Source: a virus
IMG/VR virus record: IMGVR_UViG_3300044825_001821
Span: 108,440 to 172,439 of that record
Length of the DNA stretch: 64,000 bases
Direction: 5' to 3' (one strand)
The position numbers and the translations under genes were made by a program. Each line of letters begins with the position of its first letter. The first letter of the stretch is position 1. The notes beneath the pieces are model-generated. The model was given only the letters and a program-made list of their open reading frames with translations, was not told the DNA's origin and made no database searches. Shown one piece after another: positions 27,254 through 36,787 of this stretch.

Positions 27254-28300
27254 TCAAAGCGTGTTCTTATTACAGGTGGTGCTGGTTTTATCGGCCATCA
27301 TATCATTGATTTGTTTTTACAAAAAACAGATTGGACAATCGTATCACTTGATCGATTAGATTATTCTGGTAATTTAAATCGTTTACATGATGTAGTTCAT
27401 AGATACCCACCTGATGTTCGTAAAAGAGTTAAGATTGTCTGGCACGATTTAAAGTCTGAGATACAAGACCTTACACAAAATCTTATTGGTGATGTCAATA
27501 TCATTCTTCATTTGGCTGCATCATCACATGTTGATAGATCAATTACTTACCCTATGGAATTTTTGATGGACAACACTGTAGGCACAGTGAATGTTTTAAA
27601 TTTCGCACGTAAGCTAAAGAATCTTGAAAGAATGATTTACTTTTCAACTGATGAGATTTTTGGCATTGCACCTAATGGTGTTGCATATGCAGAACGTGAT
27701 CGTTACAACTCAACCAATCCTTATTCTGCATCCAAAGCTGCTGCCGAAGAATTTTGTGTAGCATATGAAAACACATACAAGCTACCTATTTTTATTACAC
27801 ATACAATGAATGTGTTTGGTGAACGTCAACATCCAGAGAAGTTTGTACCCATGAGCATTCGTAAAGTTCGTGATGGACAAACTATCTACATTCATTCCGA
27901 TCCTTCTAAAACTGTGCCAGGCTCACGATTCTATATTCACGCCAAAGATGTTGCAGAAGCAATGTACTTCTTGTTACATTTGAATGAAGAACAAAACAAA
28001 ATAATTTACACACCAGACTATGGTGGTGCTAAATGTCCTAAGTTTAATGTTGTAGGTAGAGAAGAAGTTGACAATCTTCAATTAGTCAAACTTGTTGCTG
28101 AAGCACAAAACAAAGAATTGAAATATGAGATGGTTGACTTTCACACTTCAAGACCTGGTCATGATTTGCGTTATGCATTATCAGGAGACTTTATGCGTCA
28201 GTTAGGATGGGAGCCACAACACTCATTCAAGGATCGTATTAAAGAAGTTGTTGATTGGTCAATAGCAAACCCAGAATGGATTGAGTTGAGTGGAGAATAA
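27251..28300 (+). CDS. NAD-dependent sugar epimerase/dehydratase (dTDP-glucose 4,6-dehydratase-like)
   Basis: 349 residues, extended SDR family. GGAGFIGHH (Rossmann, about 8-16), AASSHVDRSI, FSTDEIFG (STDE motif) and YSASKAAAEEF (YxxxK) are all present. LDRLDYSGNLNRL and the pattern DNTVGTVNVL are typical of nucleotide-sugar 4,6-dehydratases. It probably makes a keto-deoxy sugar nucleotide that the next gene (C-methyltransferase) would modify. Confidence 0.88.
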   Translation: MSKRVLITGGAGFIGHHIIDLFLQKTDWTIVSLDRLDYSGNLNRLHDVVHRYPPDVRKRVKIVWHDLKSEIQDLTQNLIGDVNIILHLAASSHVDRSITYPMEFLMDNTVGTVNVLNFARKLKNLERMIYFSTDEIFGIAPNGVAYAERDRYNSTNPYSASKAAAEEFCVAYENTYKLPIFITHTMNVFGERQHPEKFVPMSIRKVRDGQTIYIHSDPSKTVPGSRFYIHAKDVAEAMYFLLHLNEEQNKIIYTPDYGGAKCPKFNVVGREEVDNLQLVKLVAEAQNKELKYEMVDFHTSRPGHDLRYALSGDFMRQLGWEPQHSFKDRIKEVVDWSIANPEWIELSGE

Positions 28301-28301
28301 T

Positions 28302-29513
28302 ATGTCGAATGTAACCAAAGTAGATAGATGTATTGCATGTGATTATGATACTCTATCGCATACTTTAGATTTAGGTAATCAACCATTAGCAAACTCTTTT
28401 ACACCAACGAAAGAAAAACAAGAAGAATATCCTTTAGCAATCAATCGTTGTTTGAATTGTAATCATCTTCAACTAACACATATTGTCGATCCAGAATTAA
28501 TTTATAAGAACTATGCGTATGTGAGCGGTACTACAAAAACATACGTTGATTACATGGATTGGTTTGCAAAATGGGTAAGAGAATATTCTGGTCACTACTA
28601 TGGTCACGTTCTTGATATCGGTTGCAATGATGGAACTCAACTAGATGCTTTTGCCCGTATAGGATTCAGAACATATGGTGTTGATCCTGCCGAGAACTTA
28701 CATCAAATAAGCACATCAAAAGGACATAAAGTTGTTTGTGGTTTCTGGAATAAACAAACAATTCAAGAGTTACATACTGGTGCTACACGGTTTGATGTAG
28801 CAGTTTCACAAAATGCATTTGCTCATATACCAGACCCACACACATATTTGAAGTTGCTACGACCATTGATTGCTGATGATGGTTTGTTTTTCATTCAGAC
28901 AAGTCAAGCTGACATGGTATTAAATGGAGAGTTTGATACAATTTATCATGAGCATATCAGTTTCTATAACATCAACTCAATGAGAGAATTGGCCACACGT
29001 TCTGGATGGAATCTTGTTGATGTTGTTAAAACACCTATACATGGTACAAGTTATGTTTTTATTTTGAGTCCAAATAAATCAAAACCACAAAACATAAAGA
29101 ATCTGATTGAGATGGAATCTAAACTACAGAAACCTATAACTTATACACTGTGGGCTTTTGGTGTTGAACAGATTAAAAATGAATTTAAAAAAGTTTGTGC
29201 AGAGTATAGAGAAAAAGGATATAGACTTGTTGGTTATGGTGCAGCCGCTAAAGGTATGACTCTTCTGAATTACGTAAAAGAAGAACTAGATTTTATTATT
29301 GATGATAATCCTTTGAAGCAGTATCATTACACACCTGGACTTAATATACCAATTACTTCTGTAGTCGAACTTGATGATGTAGAAGAACCTATTTGCTTCA
29401 TTCCTTTGGCATGGAATTTCTTTGATGAGATAGTTAAAAGAATTAGAGATCGTAGAGTAGATTCTAGGGATAAGTATGTAAGATACTTTCCTAAAGTTGG
29501 AGTACAAGAATAA
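28302..29513 (+). CDS. Sugar C-methyltransferase (TylCIII/NovU-like)
   Basis: 403 residues. The N-terminal zinc-binding motif CIACD ... CLNCNHLQLTH is followed by LGNQPLANSF; the SAM site is VLDIGCNDGTQLDAF, with FDVAVSQNAFAHIPD. The C-terminal domain carries YGAAAKGMTLLNY. This three-part build is the sugar C-methyltransferase family acting on keto-deoxysugar nucleotides. ATG 28302 directly follows the upstream stop. It pairs logically with the dehydratase before it. Confidence 0.88.
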   Translation: MSNVTKVDRCIACDYDTLSHTLDLGNQPLANSFTPTKEKQEEYPLAINRCLNCNHLQLTHIVDPELIYKNYAYVSGTTKTYVDYMDWFAKWVREYSGHYYGHVLDIGCNDGTQLDAFARIGFRTYGVDPAENLHQISTSKGHKVVCGFWNKQTIQELHTGATRFDVAVSQNAFAHIPDPHTYLKLLRPLIADDGLFFIQTSQADMVLNGEFDTIYHEHISFYNINSMRELATRSGWNLVDVVKTPIHGTSYVFILSPNKSKPQNIKNLIEMESKLQKPITYTLWAFGVEQIKNEFKKVCAEYREKGYRLVGYGAAAKGMTLLNYVKEELDFIIDDNPLKQYHYTPGLNIPITSVVELDDVEEPICFIPLAWNFFDEIVKRIRDRRVDSRDKYVRYFPKVGVQE

Positions 29514-29514
29514 A

Positions 29515-30054
29515 ATGACAACCAATAATCACTACGTAAACAACGCAGACTTTCTGGCAGCACTAATTAAGTATAGAACAGATTGTGAAGATGCGAAAAA
29601 AAATAATACTTCAGAGCCAAAAGTTCCAGATTATATTGGTGAGTGTTTTCTAAAGATTGCAGAACATCTATCACGTAAACCAAACTTTATTTCTTACACA
29701 TATCGTGATGAAATGATATCTGATGGTGTAGAAAACTGTCTGATGTATTTTCGTAATTTTGATCCAGCTAAGTCTAAGAATCCATTTGCTTACTTCACAC
29801 AGATAATTTACTATGCATTTCTGCGTAGAATTATGCGTGAGAAGAAACAATTGTATGTGAAGTACAAAGCCACACAACAGTTCGGTTTGCTTGATGAAGG
29901 TGAAATGTACGAGGATGAGAATGGTAACATGAAACAGTTTGAGTTGTACGACAACATCTCAGAGTTTATTCATAACTTCGAAGAAAACAAAAAGAAAAAG
30001 AAAGCTAAAAAAATTGTTGGTCTTGATAATTTTCTTGATGGTGAGGCTGAATAA
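29515..30054 (+). CDS. gp55: Late-transcription sigma factor gp55
   Basis: 179 residues (T4: 185). YVNNADFLAALIKYRTD, then IAEHLSRKPNFISYTYRDEM, DGVENCLMYFRNFDP and NPFAYFTQIIYYAFLRRI align with T4 gp55. It directs host RNA polymerase to TATAAATA late promoters together with the gp45 clamp. The C-tail KKIVGLDNFLDGEAE fits a clamp-binding end. Starts 2 nt after the previous stop. Confidence 0.93.
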   Translation: MTTNNHYVNNADFLAALIKYRTDCEDAKKNNTSEPKVPDYIGECFLKIAEHLSRKPNFISYTYRDEMISDGVENCLMYFRNFDPAKSKNPFAYFTQIIYYAFLRRIMREKKQLYVKYKATQQFGLLDEGEMYEDENGNMKQFELYDNISEFIHNFEENKKKKKAKKIVGLDNFLDGEAE

Positions 30055-30485
30055 TGAAAGTAGGATTCAACTGTAGCACATTTGATTTGTTTCATGCCGG
30101 GCATGTAGCTATGCTCAAAGAAGCAAAACGTCACTGTGATTACCTGATAATAGCAATACAAACTGACCCTACTATTGATAGGCCAGAAAAAAATAAACCT
30201 ATACAATCAATCTATGAAAGATTTGTGCAAGTCTCTGGTTGCAAATATGTCGATGAAATACTTGTATATTCTACCGAAGAAGATTTATTAAATCTGTTAA
30301 AAACACAACACATTGACATAAGATTTCTTGGCGAAGATTATATAGGTAAAGACTTTACTGGCAGACAGTGGTGTATTGACAACGGAATCGAAATACACTA
30401 TCATAGTAGAAAACATTCTTACAGTAGCACCGAACTCAGATTGAGGGTGCAACGAGCCGAAGAACAAAAATTAAATTGGTCATAG
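30054..30485 (+). CDS. Cytidylyltransferase-like nucleotidyltransferase (TagD/RfaE-C type)
   Basis: 143 residues. The HxGH signature lies in NCSTFDLFHAGHVAMLKEAK, and a C-terminal YSSTELRLR replaces the usual ISST-x-hydrophobic-R. This family activates glycerol-3-phosphate or heptose-1-phosphate-type substrates with CTP or ATP. It overlaps gene 55 by one base and precedes gene 47. A sugar-nucleotide or teichoic-type precursor role is inferred; substrate unknown. Confidence 0.8.
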   Translation: MKVGFNCSTFDLFHAGHVAMLKEAKRHCDYLIIAIQTDPTIDRPEKNKPIQSIYERFVQVSGCKYVDEILVYSTEEDLLNLLKTQHIDIRFLGEDYIGKDFTGRQWCIDNGIEIHYHSRKHSYSSTELRLRVQRAEEQKLNWS

Positions 30486-30488
30486 TTA

Positions 30489-31565
30489 ATGAAAATTTGC
30501 ATACTTGGCGACACGCATTTTGGAATGCGAAATGACTCATTGGATTTTCATAAATACATTGAGAAGTTCTACGAGAACACGTTCTTTCCATACCTAAAAG
30601 AAAATGGTATTACTACCGTTGTACAACTTGGCGATCTATTCGACCGCCGTAAGTACATTAATTTCAATTCACTCTATTTGTGTCGTAAATTTTTCTTTGA
30701 TAAACTTAGAGAAAACAACATCACGTTCATTACGCTTCTTGGTAACCACGATGTCGCATACAAAAACACCTTACAAGTTAATTCATCCGAACTTCTATTA
30801 AAAGAATATGATAATATTACTGTATATAATTCTTTTAGTACAGTTGATTTTGGGGGTATCGATGTTGACATTGTACCTTGGCTCTGTGATGATAACCAAG
30901 ATGAAATTCTTTCACAAATAAAACAATCACGTTCTCAAATTTGTTTTGGTCATTTTGAATTATCTGGTTTTGAAATACAACCTGGTATAATTCATCACGA
31001 AGGACTTGACCGTGCTCTATTAAACAAGTATGATGTAGTTCTTACTGGTCACTATCACCACAAATCAACCGATGGTTCTATCACGTATGTTGGTACGCCA
31101 TACGAAATGTTTTGGTCAGACTACAATGACCCACGTGGTTTTCATATCTTCGATACAGATACACGTGAATTGGAGTTCATACAAAATCCATATCGCATGT
31201 TTTACAAATTAAATTATAAAGATGATTTGGAACACTTTGCTGAAGGATATACATCATCGTGTATGGACTATTCAATCTATGAAGGCTCTTATGTTAAAGT
31301 GGTTGTTTTGACTAAATTGAATCCATTTCTCTTTGATATTGTGATTGATAATTTATACAAGGCTGGTGCTGCTGATATATCTGTCGTAGAAGATTTTACT
31401 GAGGTAGAAAATAATACCGATGAAGAACTAGTTGACCGTGCCGAAGATACCATGACCATTCTATCAAAATATATTGATAACCTGACATTAAATGTCGAGT
31501 CTGATAAACTAAAGAAAGTGGTACAAGAACTCTACGTAGAAGCATTGAATACCGAGACTGAATGA
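30489..31565 (+). CDS. gp47: Recombination nuclease subunit gp47 (Mre11/SbcD family)
   Basis: 358 residues. Metallophosphoesterase motifs: GDTHFG (about 8-13), QLGDLFDRRK (about 47-56), LLGNHDVA (about 84-91), and GHYHHKS (about 185). With gp46 it resects DNA ends for recombination-dependent replication and host DNA breakdown. It overlaps gene 46 by 4 nt (ATGA), so the subunits are translationally coupled. Confidence 0.93.
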   Translation: MKICILGDTHFGMRNDSLDFHKYIEKFYENTFFPYLKENGITTVVQLGDLFDRRKYINFNSLYLCRKFFFDKLRENNITFITLLGNHDVAYKNTLQVNSSELLLKEYDNITVYNSFSTVDFGGIDVDIVPWLCDDNQDEILSQIKQSRSQICFGHFELSGFEIQPGIIHHEGLDRALLNKYDVVLTGHYHHKSTDGSITYVGTPYEMFWSDYNDPRGFHIFDTDTRELEFIQNPYRMFYKLNYKDDLEHFAEGYTSSCMDYSIYEGSYVKVVVLTKLNPFLFDIVIDNLYKAGAADISVVEDFTEVENNTDEELVDRAEDTMTILSKYIDNLTLNVESDKLKKVVQELYVEALNTETE

Positions 31566-33271
31566 TATTATTTAAACGTCTGCGTTGGAAGAATCTACTT
31601 TCAACGGGCAACCATTTTACTGAAATATTACTGAATGGTAACCCTAACACACTCATCGTTGGAACAAATGGCTCAGGTAAGTCAACGATGCTTGACGCTT
31701 TGTGCTTTGGTTTGTTTGGTAAGCCTTTTCGTTCAATTAACAAACCAAACCTTGTAAATTCAATTAACAGTAGAGACACTGTAGTAGAGATTGAATTTTC
31801 TATTGGTAATAAAGAATATAAGATCGTTCGTGGTATCAAACCGAATGTGTTTGAGATATATCAAGACAAGGTTTTGCTGAATCAAGATGCGGCTGTAAGA
31901 GATTATCAAGACTACTTAGAGAAGTTTATTCTCAAACTAAACTATAAGTCTTTCACACAGATCGTGATTCTTGGTTCAGCATCCTTTACGCCGTTTATGC
32001 AATTGTCGGCTGCTGACCGTCGTGCAATCATCGAAGATTTGTTAGACATTCAAATCTTTTCTGTCATGAATGGATTGGTTAGAGAAAGACTATCTACCAA
32101 CAAAGAGTTGACAGCAGCAAAGAAAAGTGAGATAGCATTGCTTGAACAAAAGCATGAACTCAAAAAAGAATACCAAGACAAACTCAATGAAGATATTGAA
32201 GTAAAGGTAAAAGAACATGAGAAAGAGATACTTTTGCACAGAGAAACCATTCGCACCTTACATGATGAGATTAACAACTTGGAGCGAACGAAGAAATCGC
32301 TTGACGAAACCTGCATCAAAATTCCTGAAAATGAAAAGAAGATTGCTGCGCTTAAAAAAATTGAGTCACAAATTGAGAGCAAGATATCCAAAGTGGGAGA
32401 TGATAGAAGTTTCTATGAACACAATGCTGATTGCCCAACCTGTAGGCAAGCAATTACCTTGGAGTTTAAAGAGGGGCAACTTACAGAACTTGGCACAAAA
32501 GAACACGAACTTGCTAGTGCTTTAATAGAACTGCAAACAAAAATCACAACGCAAGAAAATGTTGTTGCTGAACTGCGTGGCAAAGAAAAAGATTTATCAA
32601 ACGTTCGCATTCAATTAGCAACTACACAAACCAGTGTGAAAGGTTTGAATGAAACAATCATCAAATTAGAAAAACAAATTAAAGAACTAAGAACACCCAA
32701 AGAAAACAGCACAGACACAAACGAATTAGAAACAATTAAAACACAGATAAAACAAGCACAAGAAGAATTGAAACAGTTATTGGATGATAAAGCGTACCTT
32801 GATGTAGCATCAACATTATTGAAAGATACAGGCATCAAAACTAATATCATTAAACAATATTTGCCTGTGATAAACAAACTGGTGAACAAGTATCTTACCA
32901 GCATGGATTTCTTTGTGAACTTCAATCTTGATGAAGCATTCAAAGAAACAATCAAGTCACGCCATCGTGATGACTTTAGTTATCACAACTTCTCAGAAGG
33001 TGAGAAACAGCGTATTGATATGGCATTGATGTTGACATGGAGAGCAGTTGCTAAATTGAAGAACTCTACCAACACTAATCTGCTTATACTGGATGAGATA
33101 TTTGATTCAAGCCTAGATACAAGTGGTACTGAAGATTTAATGAAGATACTTCATGAATTGAATGGTGTTAATTTATTTGTTATAAGTCACAAGGGTGATG
33201 TTTTACAAGATAAATTTATGAATACTATTCGTTTTGAAAAAGTGAAAAACTTTTCAAGGATAGTAAAATGA
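31562..33271 (+). CDS. gp46: Recombination ATPase subunit gp46 (Rad50/SbcC family)
   Basis: 569 residues. Walker A GTNGSGKST is at about 37-45. A long central coiled coil has the zinc-hook CPTC near 289-292. The signature FSEGEKQRIDMAL and Walker B LLILDEIFDSSLD are in the C-terminal part. It forms the ATP-driven clamp of the gp46/47 complex. Confidence 0.94.
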   Translation: MILFKRLRWKNLLSTGNHFTEILLNGNPNTLIVGTNGSGKSTMLDALCFGLFGKPFRSINKPNLVNSINSRDTVVEIEFSIGNKEYKIVRGIKPNVFEIYQDKVLLNQDAAVRDYQDYLEKFILKLNYKSFTQIVILGSASFTPFMQLSAADRRAIIEDLLDIQIFSVMNGLVRERLSTNKELTAAKKSEIALLEQKHELKKEYQDKLNEDIEVKVKEHEKEILLHRETIRTLHDEINNLERTKKSLDETCIKIPENEKKIAALKKIESQIESKISKVGDDRSFYEHNADCPTCRQAITLEFKEGQLTELGTKEHELASALIELQTKITTQENVVAELRGKEKDLSNVRIQLATTQTSVKGLNETIIKLEKQIKELRTPKENSTDTNELETIKTQIKQAQEELKQLLDDKAYLDVASTLLKDTGIKTNIIKQYLPVINKLVNKYLTSMDFFVNFNLDEAFKETIKSRHRDDFSYHNFSEGEKQRIDMALMLTWRAVAKLKNSTNTNLLILDEIFDSSLDTSGTEDLMKILHELNGVNLFVISHKGDVLQDKFMNTIRFEKVKNFSRIVK

Positions 33272-33852
33272 TTTTTAATTATTTGTTCTCCAGTTTTTAC
33301 ATACAAGAAAAAGTAAATTTAAATAGTGAGTTAATTTCAGAATATTGTTTGAGTCTAAGACAAAAAGACTCAGGTAGATTTATAACAAACTATGGTGGTT
33401 GGCAAAGCAATAAAATTACTCACCTGTCATCTGAGTTACAACCTCTATTGAGAGAAGTGCAAAACAGATTTACACCAATGAAAAAGTTGTTAGGTCTTAA
33501 AGAAAACGTTTCTCTTTCAATTGGAAGTCATTGGATAAACATAAATGGTAAAAACAATTTTAATATACCACATATACATCCATTTTCTTTAATGTCTGCT
33601 GTTTACTATGCGAAGGTGCCTAAAAATTCTGGTAAACTAATCTTTGAAAACCCTATTCAACATCATGATTATGTTATAGTACCAGATACAGTTGAAAACT
33701 ATAACTCATTTAATTCTGGTGTTTGGAACGTTGTACCAGAAGAAAATGATTTATTATTCTTTCCTTCTTGGCTGAAACATTGGGTCGAGCCAAGTGAAAC
33801 TGAAGAGGAAAGAATCTCGATAGCATTTAACATACAATATGATAACCAATAA
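33268..33852 (+). CDS. Fe(II)/2OG oxygenase-like protein, TIGR02466 type
   Basis: 194 residues, ATGA-coupled to gene 46. The metal-site HIHP is in FNIPHIHPFSLMSAVYYAKV; then GKLIFENPI, LLFFPSWLKHWVEP (distal His), and ERISIAFNIQ (Arg) follow. This is the compact oxygenase family often found in marine phages. Substrate unknown. It starts an oxygenase-rich accessory operon. Confidence 0.75.
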   Translation: MIFNYLFSSFYIQEKVNLNSELISEYCLSLRQKDSGRFITNYGGWQSNKITHLSSELQPLLREVQNRFTPMKKLLGLKENVSLSIGSHWININGKNNFNIPHIHPFSLMSAVYYAKVPKNSGKLIFENPIQHHDYVIVPDTVENYNSFNSGVWNVVPEENDLLFFPSWLKHWVEPSETEEERISIAFNIQYDNQ

Positions 33853-34402
33853 AGTATACGTCTTTGATTATATCATTGATGAAAATAAACGAAAAGATAT
33901 GTATGACACTTTGGTGAAACAACACCAAACAAACGTTTATTTAAAAGAATCAAATAACATGGGTGTGAACCACCCCTTCATGACAGAACTCAACGAAGTA
34001 TTCGTACAAAAATGTAGAGAGATATATGGACCGTTCGAGGAACAATCTTTAAAACAAAAAGATCATCCTTGGATTCATGATTCTAGATATGAGGCATGGG
34101 TTTATTTAAACAATAAAGATTGGTATAAAGGAGAAAATATACACAATCATATGCCTACATCTACATATGTTGGTGTATATTATTTGAATGTACCCAAGCA
34201 CTCAAATTTGATGAATGGTTGTTTGAAGTTCTACGATTACAAATGGCATCTGATTGATTACTTTTATCCGAAGCAGGGACAATTCATTATCTTTGAATCT
34301 GATCTGTTTCATTCAATTACAAAAAACAATTGCGAAGAATACAGAATTTCAATTAATCTTGAAATACTTGTAAAGAAAAAATTAAAATTTGTGGAGCAAT
34401 AA
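33839..34402 (+). CDS. Fe(II)/2OG oxygenase-like protein, related to preceding
   Basis: 187 residues, overlapping the previous gene by 14 nt. The layout parallels it: IHNHMPTSTYVGVYYLNVPK (metal His), then LKFYDYKWHL, GQFIIFESDLFHSITKN (distal His), and EYRISINLEI (Arg). Probably an old tandem duplicate that diverged. The HNHM site lacks the usual Asp at HxD, as in the sister gene's HIHP. Substrate unknown. Confidence 0.6.
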   Translation: MITNKVYVFDYIIDENKRKDMYDTLVKQHQTNVYLKESNNMGVNHPFMTELNEVFVQKCREIYGPFEEQSLKQKDHPWIHDSRYEAWVYLNNKDWYKGENIHNHMPTSTYVGVYYLNVPKHSNLMNGCLKFYDYKWHLIDYFYPKQGQFIIFESDLFHSITKNNCEEYRISINLEILVKKKLKFVEQ

Positions 34403-34403
34403 A

Positions 34404-35000
34404 ATGAGTGAATACATTACAATTGATACTGAAAAAGATATAACATGGAAAAATGAAAACATAACTCCTTTACCTGTTCATGGTGAAGATTATTTCATGT
34501 TAGATGTTCGTATCCCCGAATACAAGGGGGAGTTTCCGAATGCGGCAATGGTACATTTAGCCAAACGATTGCGTATGACTATGAAACTATATTCTGGTTT
34601 AGGTTTGTCGGCTAATCAATGTGGCGTTGCTGAACGTATGTTTGTAATAGGTTCTGGTGAATTTCAACTGACATGTTTAAATCCAAAATTGAAAGCACAA
34701 TCTGCAAAAAGATCGAAAGAAAAAGAGGGATGTTTATCACACCCAGGTTTATTTTTAATTGTTGATAGGCCAGAAGTTATTGAAGTTGAGTTCTTAACAG
34801 AGGATGGTGAGAAAAAAGAAATGACTTTAGAAGGAATCACTGCAAGATGTTTTCTTCATGAGTTAGATCATTTAGATGGGGTTAGATATACCAAACTTGT
34901 AAAACCCCTTGCACTTAGAATGGCAAGACAAAGAGCAAACAAACTTGTTAAAAAGATTGTAAGGAAAAATAAAAATGAAAGACTGGCAACACGGGTATGA
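34404..35000 (+). CDS. def: Peptide deformylase
   Basis: 198 residues. All three metal-site motifs are intact: GLGLSANQCG (motif 1, about 67-76), EGCLSHPG (motif 2), and HELDHLDG (motif 3). It removes the formyl group from new N-termini. Marine phage deformylases have been linked to maintaining host organelle or photosystem proteins, but this phage shows no photosynthesis genes. A TTG at 34389 is in frame but inside the upstream gene; ATG 34404 follows its stop. Confidence 0.93.
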   Translation: MSEYITIDTEKDITWKNENITPLPVHGEDYFMLDVRIPEYKGEFPNAAMVHLAKRLRMTMKLYSGLGLSANQCGVAERMFVIGSGEFQLTCLNPKLKAQSAKRSKEKEGCLSHPGLFLIVDRPEVIEVEFLTEDGEKKEMTLEGITARCFLHELDHLDGVRYTKLVKPLALRMARQRANKLVKKIVRKNKNERLATRV

Positions 35001-36069
35001 TTTAGACTATCTAAAAAGTCTAGCCGAAAAATACAAGCACTACAATTCTTATACATACTCACCTTTTGCACAAGTAAAAAAGAATAACATTGCAGAAGGT
35101 TTGCATAAGGGCACACTGATTCACTTGTATGAAGATACACTTCTTGATGTGGTACATGTCAAATCGAAGGGTAGCATTACCATGCATGGTGACACAGTAA
35201 TTGGTACAAAACAAAAAGGTGATGTTGTATTCTCAAAGATGACAGGCGATCCTAAAATTTTGAACATGGAAATTTCAAAATACAATCAGGATGCATGGAT
35301 GTATGTGTGGGCAGAAGATAAAGTGATGAATGATTTTGCTGAGTCTATTGGGTTTTGTAAAGTTGCACCAAAGATTACCTCATTTGGTGAGATGTATATG
35401 GTATACTATCGTGGTAAGAAAAGAGATTTTCCAAAAGTTGACCCGGCAGAATATCAAAGTATTTGCAAAATTCAAGATATTGATGTATCATTAATTGATA
35501 GTATTGCAGATAAGTTGAATGAACTACCTCAGTTTACAAATCATTACAGCAATTACAATAAAGGCAAATCATGGTCCGCACTATCCCTTCGTGGTTACAC
35601 TGCCGATCCTGCCTTTATTACAAAACCAATTGAGATGAATGATAAATGGAAAGAAGAAAATAAAGAGGTGCATTTTGAAATGCAAGACACACCTTTGTTT
35701 GAAATGTTTCCTGAAGTTCGTGAATTGATTAAACCGTTTGGTCAGAATATACACCGAGTGAGATTTATGAAATTGAAACCTGGCGGTGGTGAATTAGAAA
35801 GACACACCGATCAAGTTGACCCCGACTCTGGAGGTTCACTTGGTAAACTTGCAAGGTTACATTTTCCAATCAAGACAAATGATAAAGTTAAGTTTACTGT
35901 CTGGCATACAAATGGTGTGCCTAGAGAAGTAACAATGAAAAAAGGTGAGTGTTGGTTTCTAGATACACGTAAGCCACATAGAGCAATCAATGGTGGTGAT
36001 GAGGAACGAATTCATTTAGTAGTCGATATAATGACAGAGAAAGATTTACATGCTAGAATTGTTGAATGA
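34975..36069 (+). CDS. Two-domain protein: GNAT-like N-terminus plus aspartyl/asparaginyl beta-hydroxylase-like C-terminus
   Basis: 364 residues. Residues about 30-150 look like an acetyltransferase-type fold (MYVWAEDKVMNDFAESIGF then SFGEMYMVYYRG). From about 170 on it resembles the Asp/Asn beta-hydroxylase oxygenase family: GGGELERHTDQVDP (HxD near 275), LARLHFPI, GECWFLDTRKPHRAINGG (distal His) and ERIHLVVDI (Arg). It overlaps both the deformylase gene (26 nt) and the PLP-enzyme gene (20 nt), so the four genes form one operon. Confidence 0.6.
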   Translation: MKDWQHGYDLDYLKSLAEKYKHYNSYTYSPFAQVKKNNIAEGLHKGTLIHLYEDTLLDVVHVKSKGSITMHGDTVIGTKQKGDVVFSKMTGDPKILNMEISKYNQDAWMYVWAEDKVMNDFAESIGFCKVAPKITSFGEMYMVYYRGKKRDFPKVDPAEYQSICKIQDIDVSLIDSIADKLNELPQFTNHYSNYNKGKSWSALSLRGYTADPAFITKPIEMNDKWKEENKEVHFEMQDTPLFEMFPEVRELIKPFGQNIHRVRFMKLKPGGGELERHTDQVDPDSGGSLGKLARLHFPIKTNDKVKFTVWHTNGVPREVTMKKGECWFLDTRKPHRAINGGDEERIHLVVDIMTEKDLHARIVE

Positions 36070-36787
36070 TTGGAGTGATCCTAATCCAAAACCTATTATT
36101 GAGATGCACAATAATTTTTATGTTGTGCGTGATGACCTATTAGAATATGGAAGCAAAAGTAGATTCATTGATTACCTGATTAAAAGTGAGGGTAATGAGT
36201 GGGTGTTTGGTGGCGCAAACAAAGTAGGTTGGGGACCTATATCACTAACGCATGTTTGTAATTTATACAATAAAAAAGCAACATTCTTTATGGCCAAAAG
36301 AAAAGAACCTACTTGGCACCAACAAAAAGTGTTAGACATGGGTGGCACAATTCATTGGGTCGATAATGGAATGTTGAATGTGACAAAAGCAAAAGCACGT
36401 AAGTATTATGAAGAAGATACAGTCAATCGTAGAGTGTTGCCTTTAGGTCTAGAACACCCTTCAGTGTTAGCATCGATAGTTAAAGTTGCAAAGAGTTTGG
36501 AAGTAACACCAACAGAAATATGGACAGTAGCATCAAGTGGAACATTAAGTAGAGGATTACAGTTAGCGTTTCCAGAACTGCCAGTGTATGCAGTTGAGAT
36601 TGGACACAAAATGAGTGAGTATGAAAGAGGTCGTGCAATAACTATGCGCTCACCTTATAAGTACGATCAACCTATCAAAGAAGAAGAAGCACCACCATAT
36701 CCATCAGAAAAATATTATGATGCAAAGATATGGCCATTTGTTATTGAACACGCCAAACCCGGCGCACTGATTTGGAATGTTGCATGA
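36050..36787 (+). CDS. PLP-dependent enzyme, ACC deaminase/D-cysteine desulfhydrase-like (fold II)
   Basis: 245 residues, shorter than the roughly 330 usual for the family. The probable PLP lysine is K36 in RDDLLEYGSKSRFIDYLI. A glycine-rich phosphate-binding loop may lie in VASSGTLSRGLQLAFPELPV. GPISLTHVCNLYNKKATFFM matches the Rossmann-like part. It is coupled on both sides, with the DNA methyltransferase-like gene starting in its stop codon. Acting on a free amino acid or a modified nucleotide side chain are both open. Confidence 0.65.
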   Translation: MLELLNDWSDPNPKPIIEMHNNFYVVRDDLLEYGSKSRFIDYLIKSEGNEWVFGGANKVGWGPISLTHVCNLYNKKATFFMAKRKEPTWHQQKVLDMGGTIHWVDNGMLNVTKAKARKYYEEDTVNRRVLPLGLEHPSVLASIVKVAKSLEVTPTEIWTVASSGTLSRGLQLAFPELPVYAVEIGHKMSEYERGRAITMRSPYKYDQPIKEEEAPPYPSEKYYDAKIWPFVIEHAKPGALIWNVA

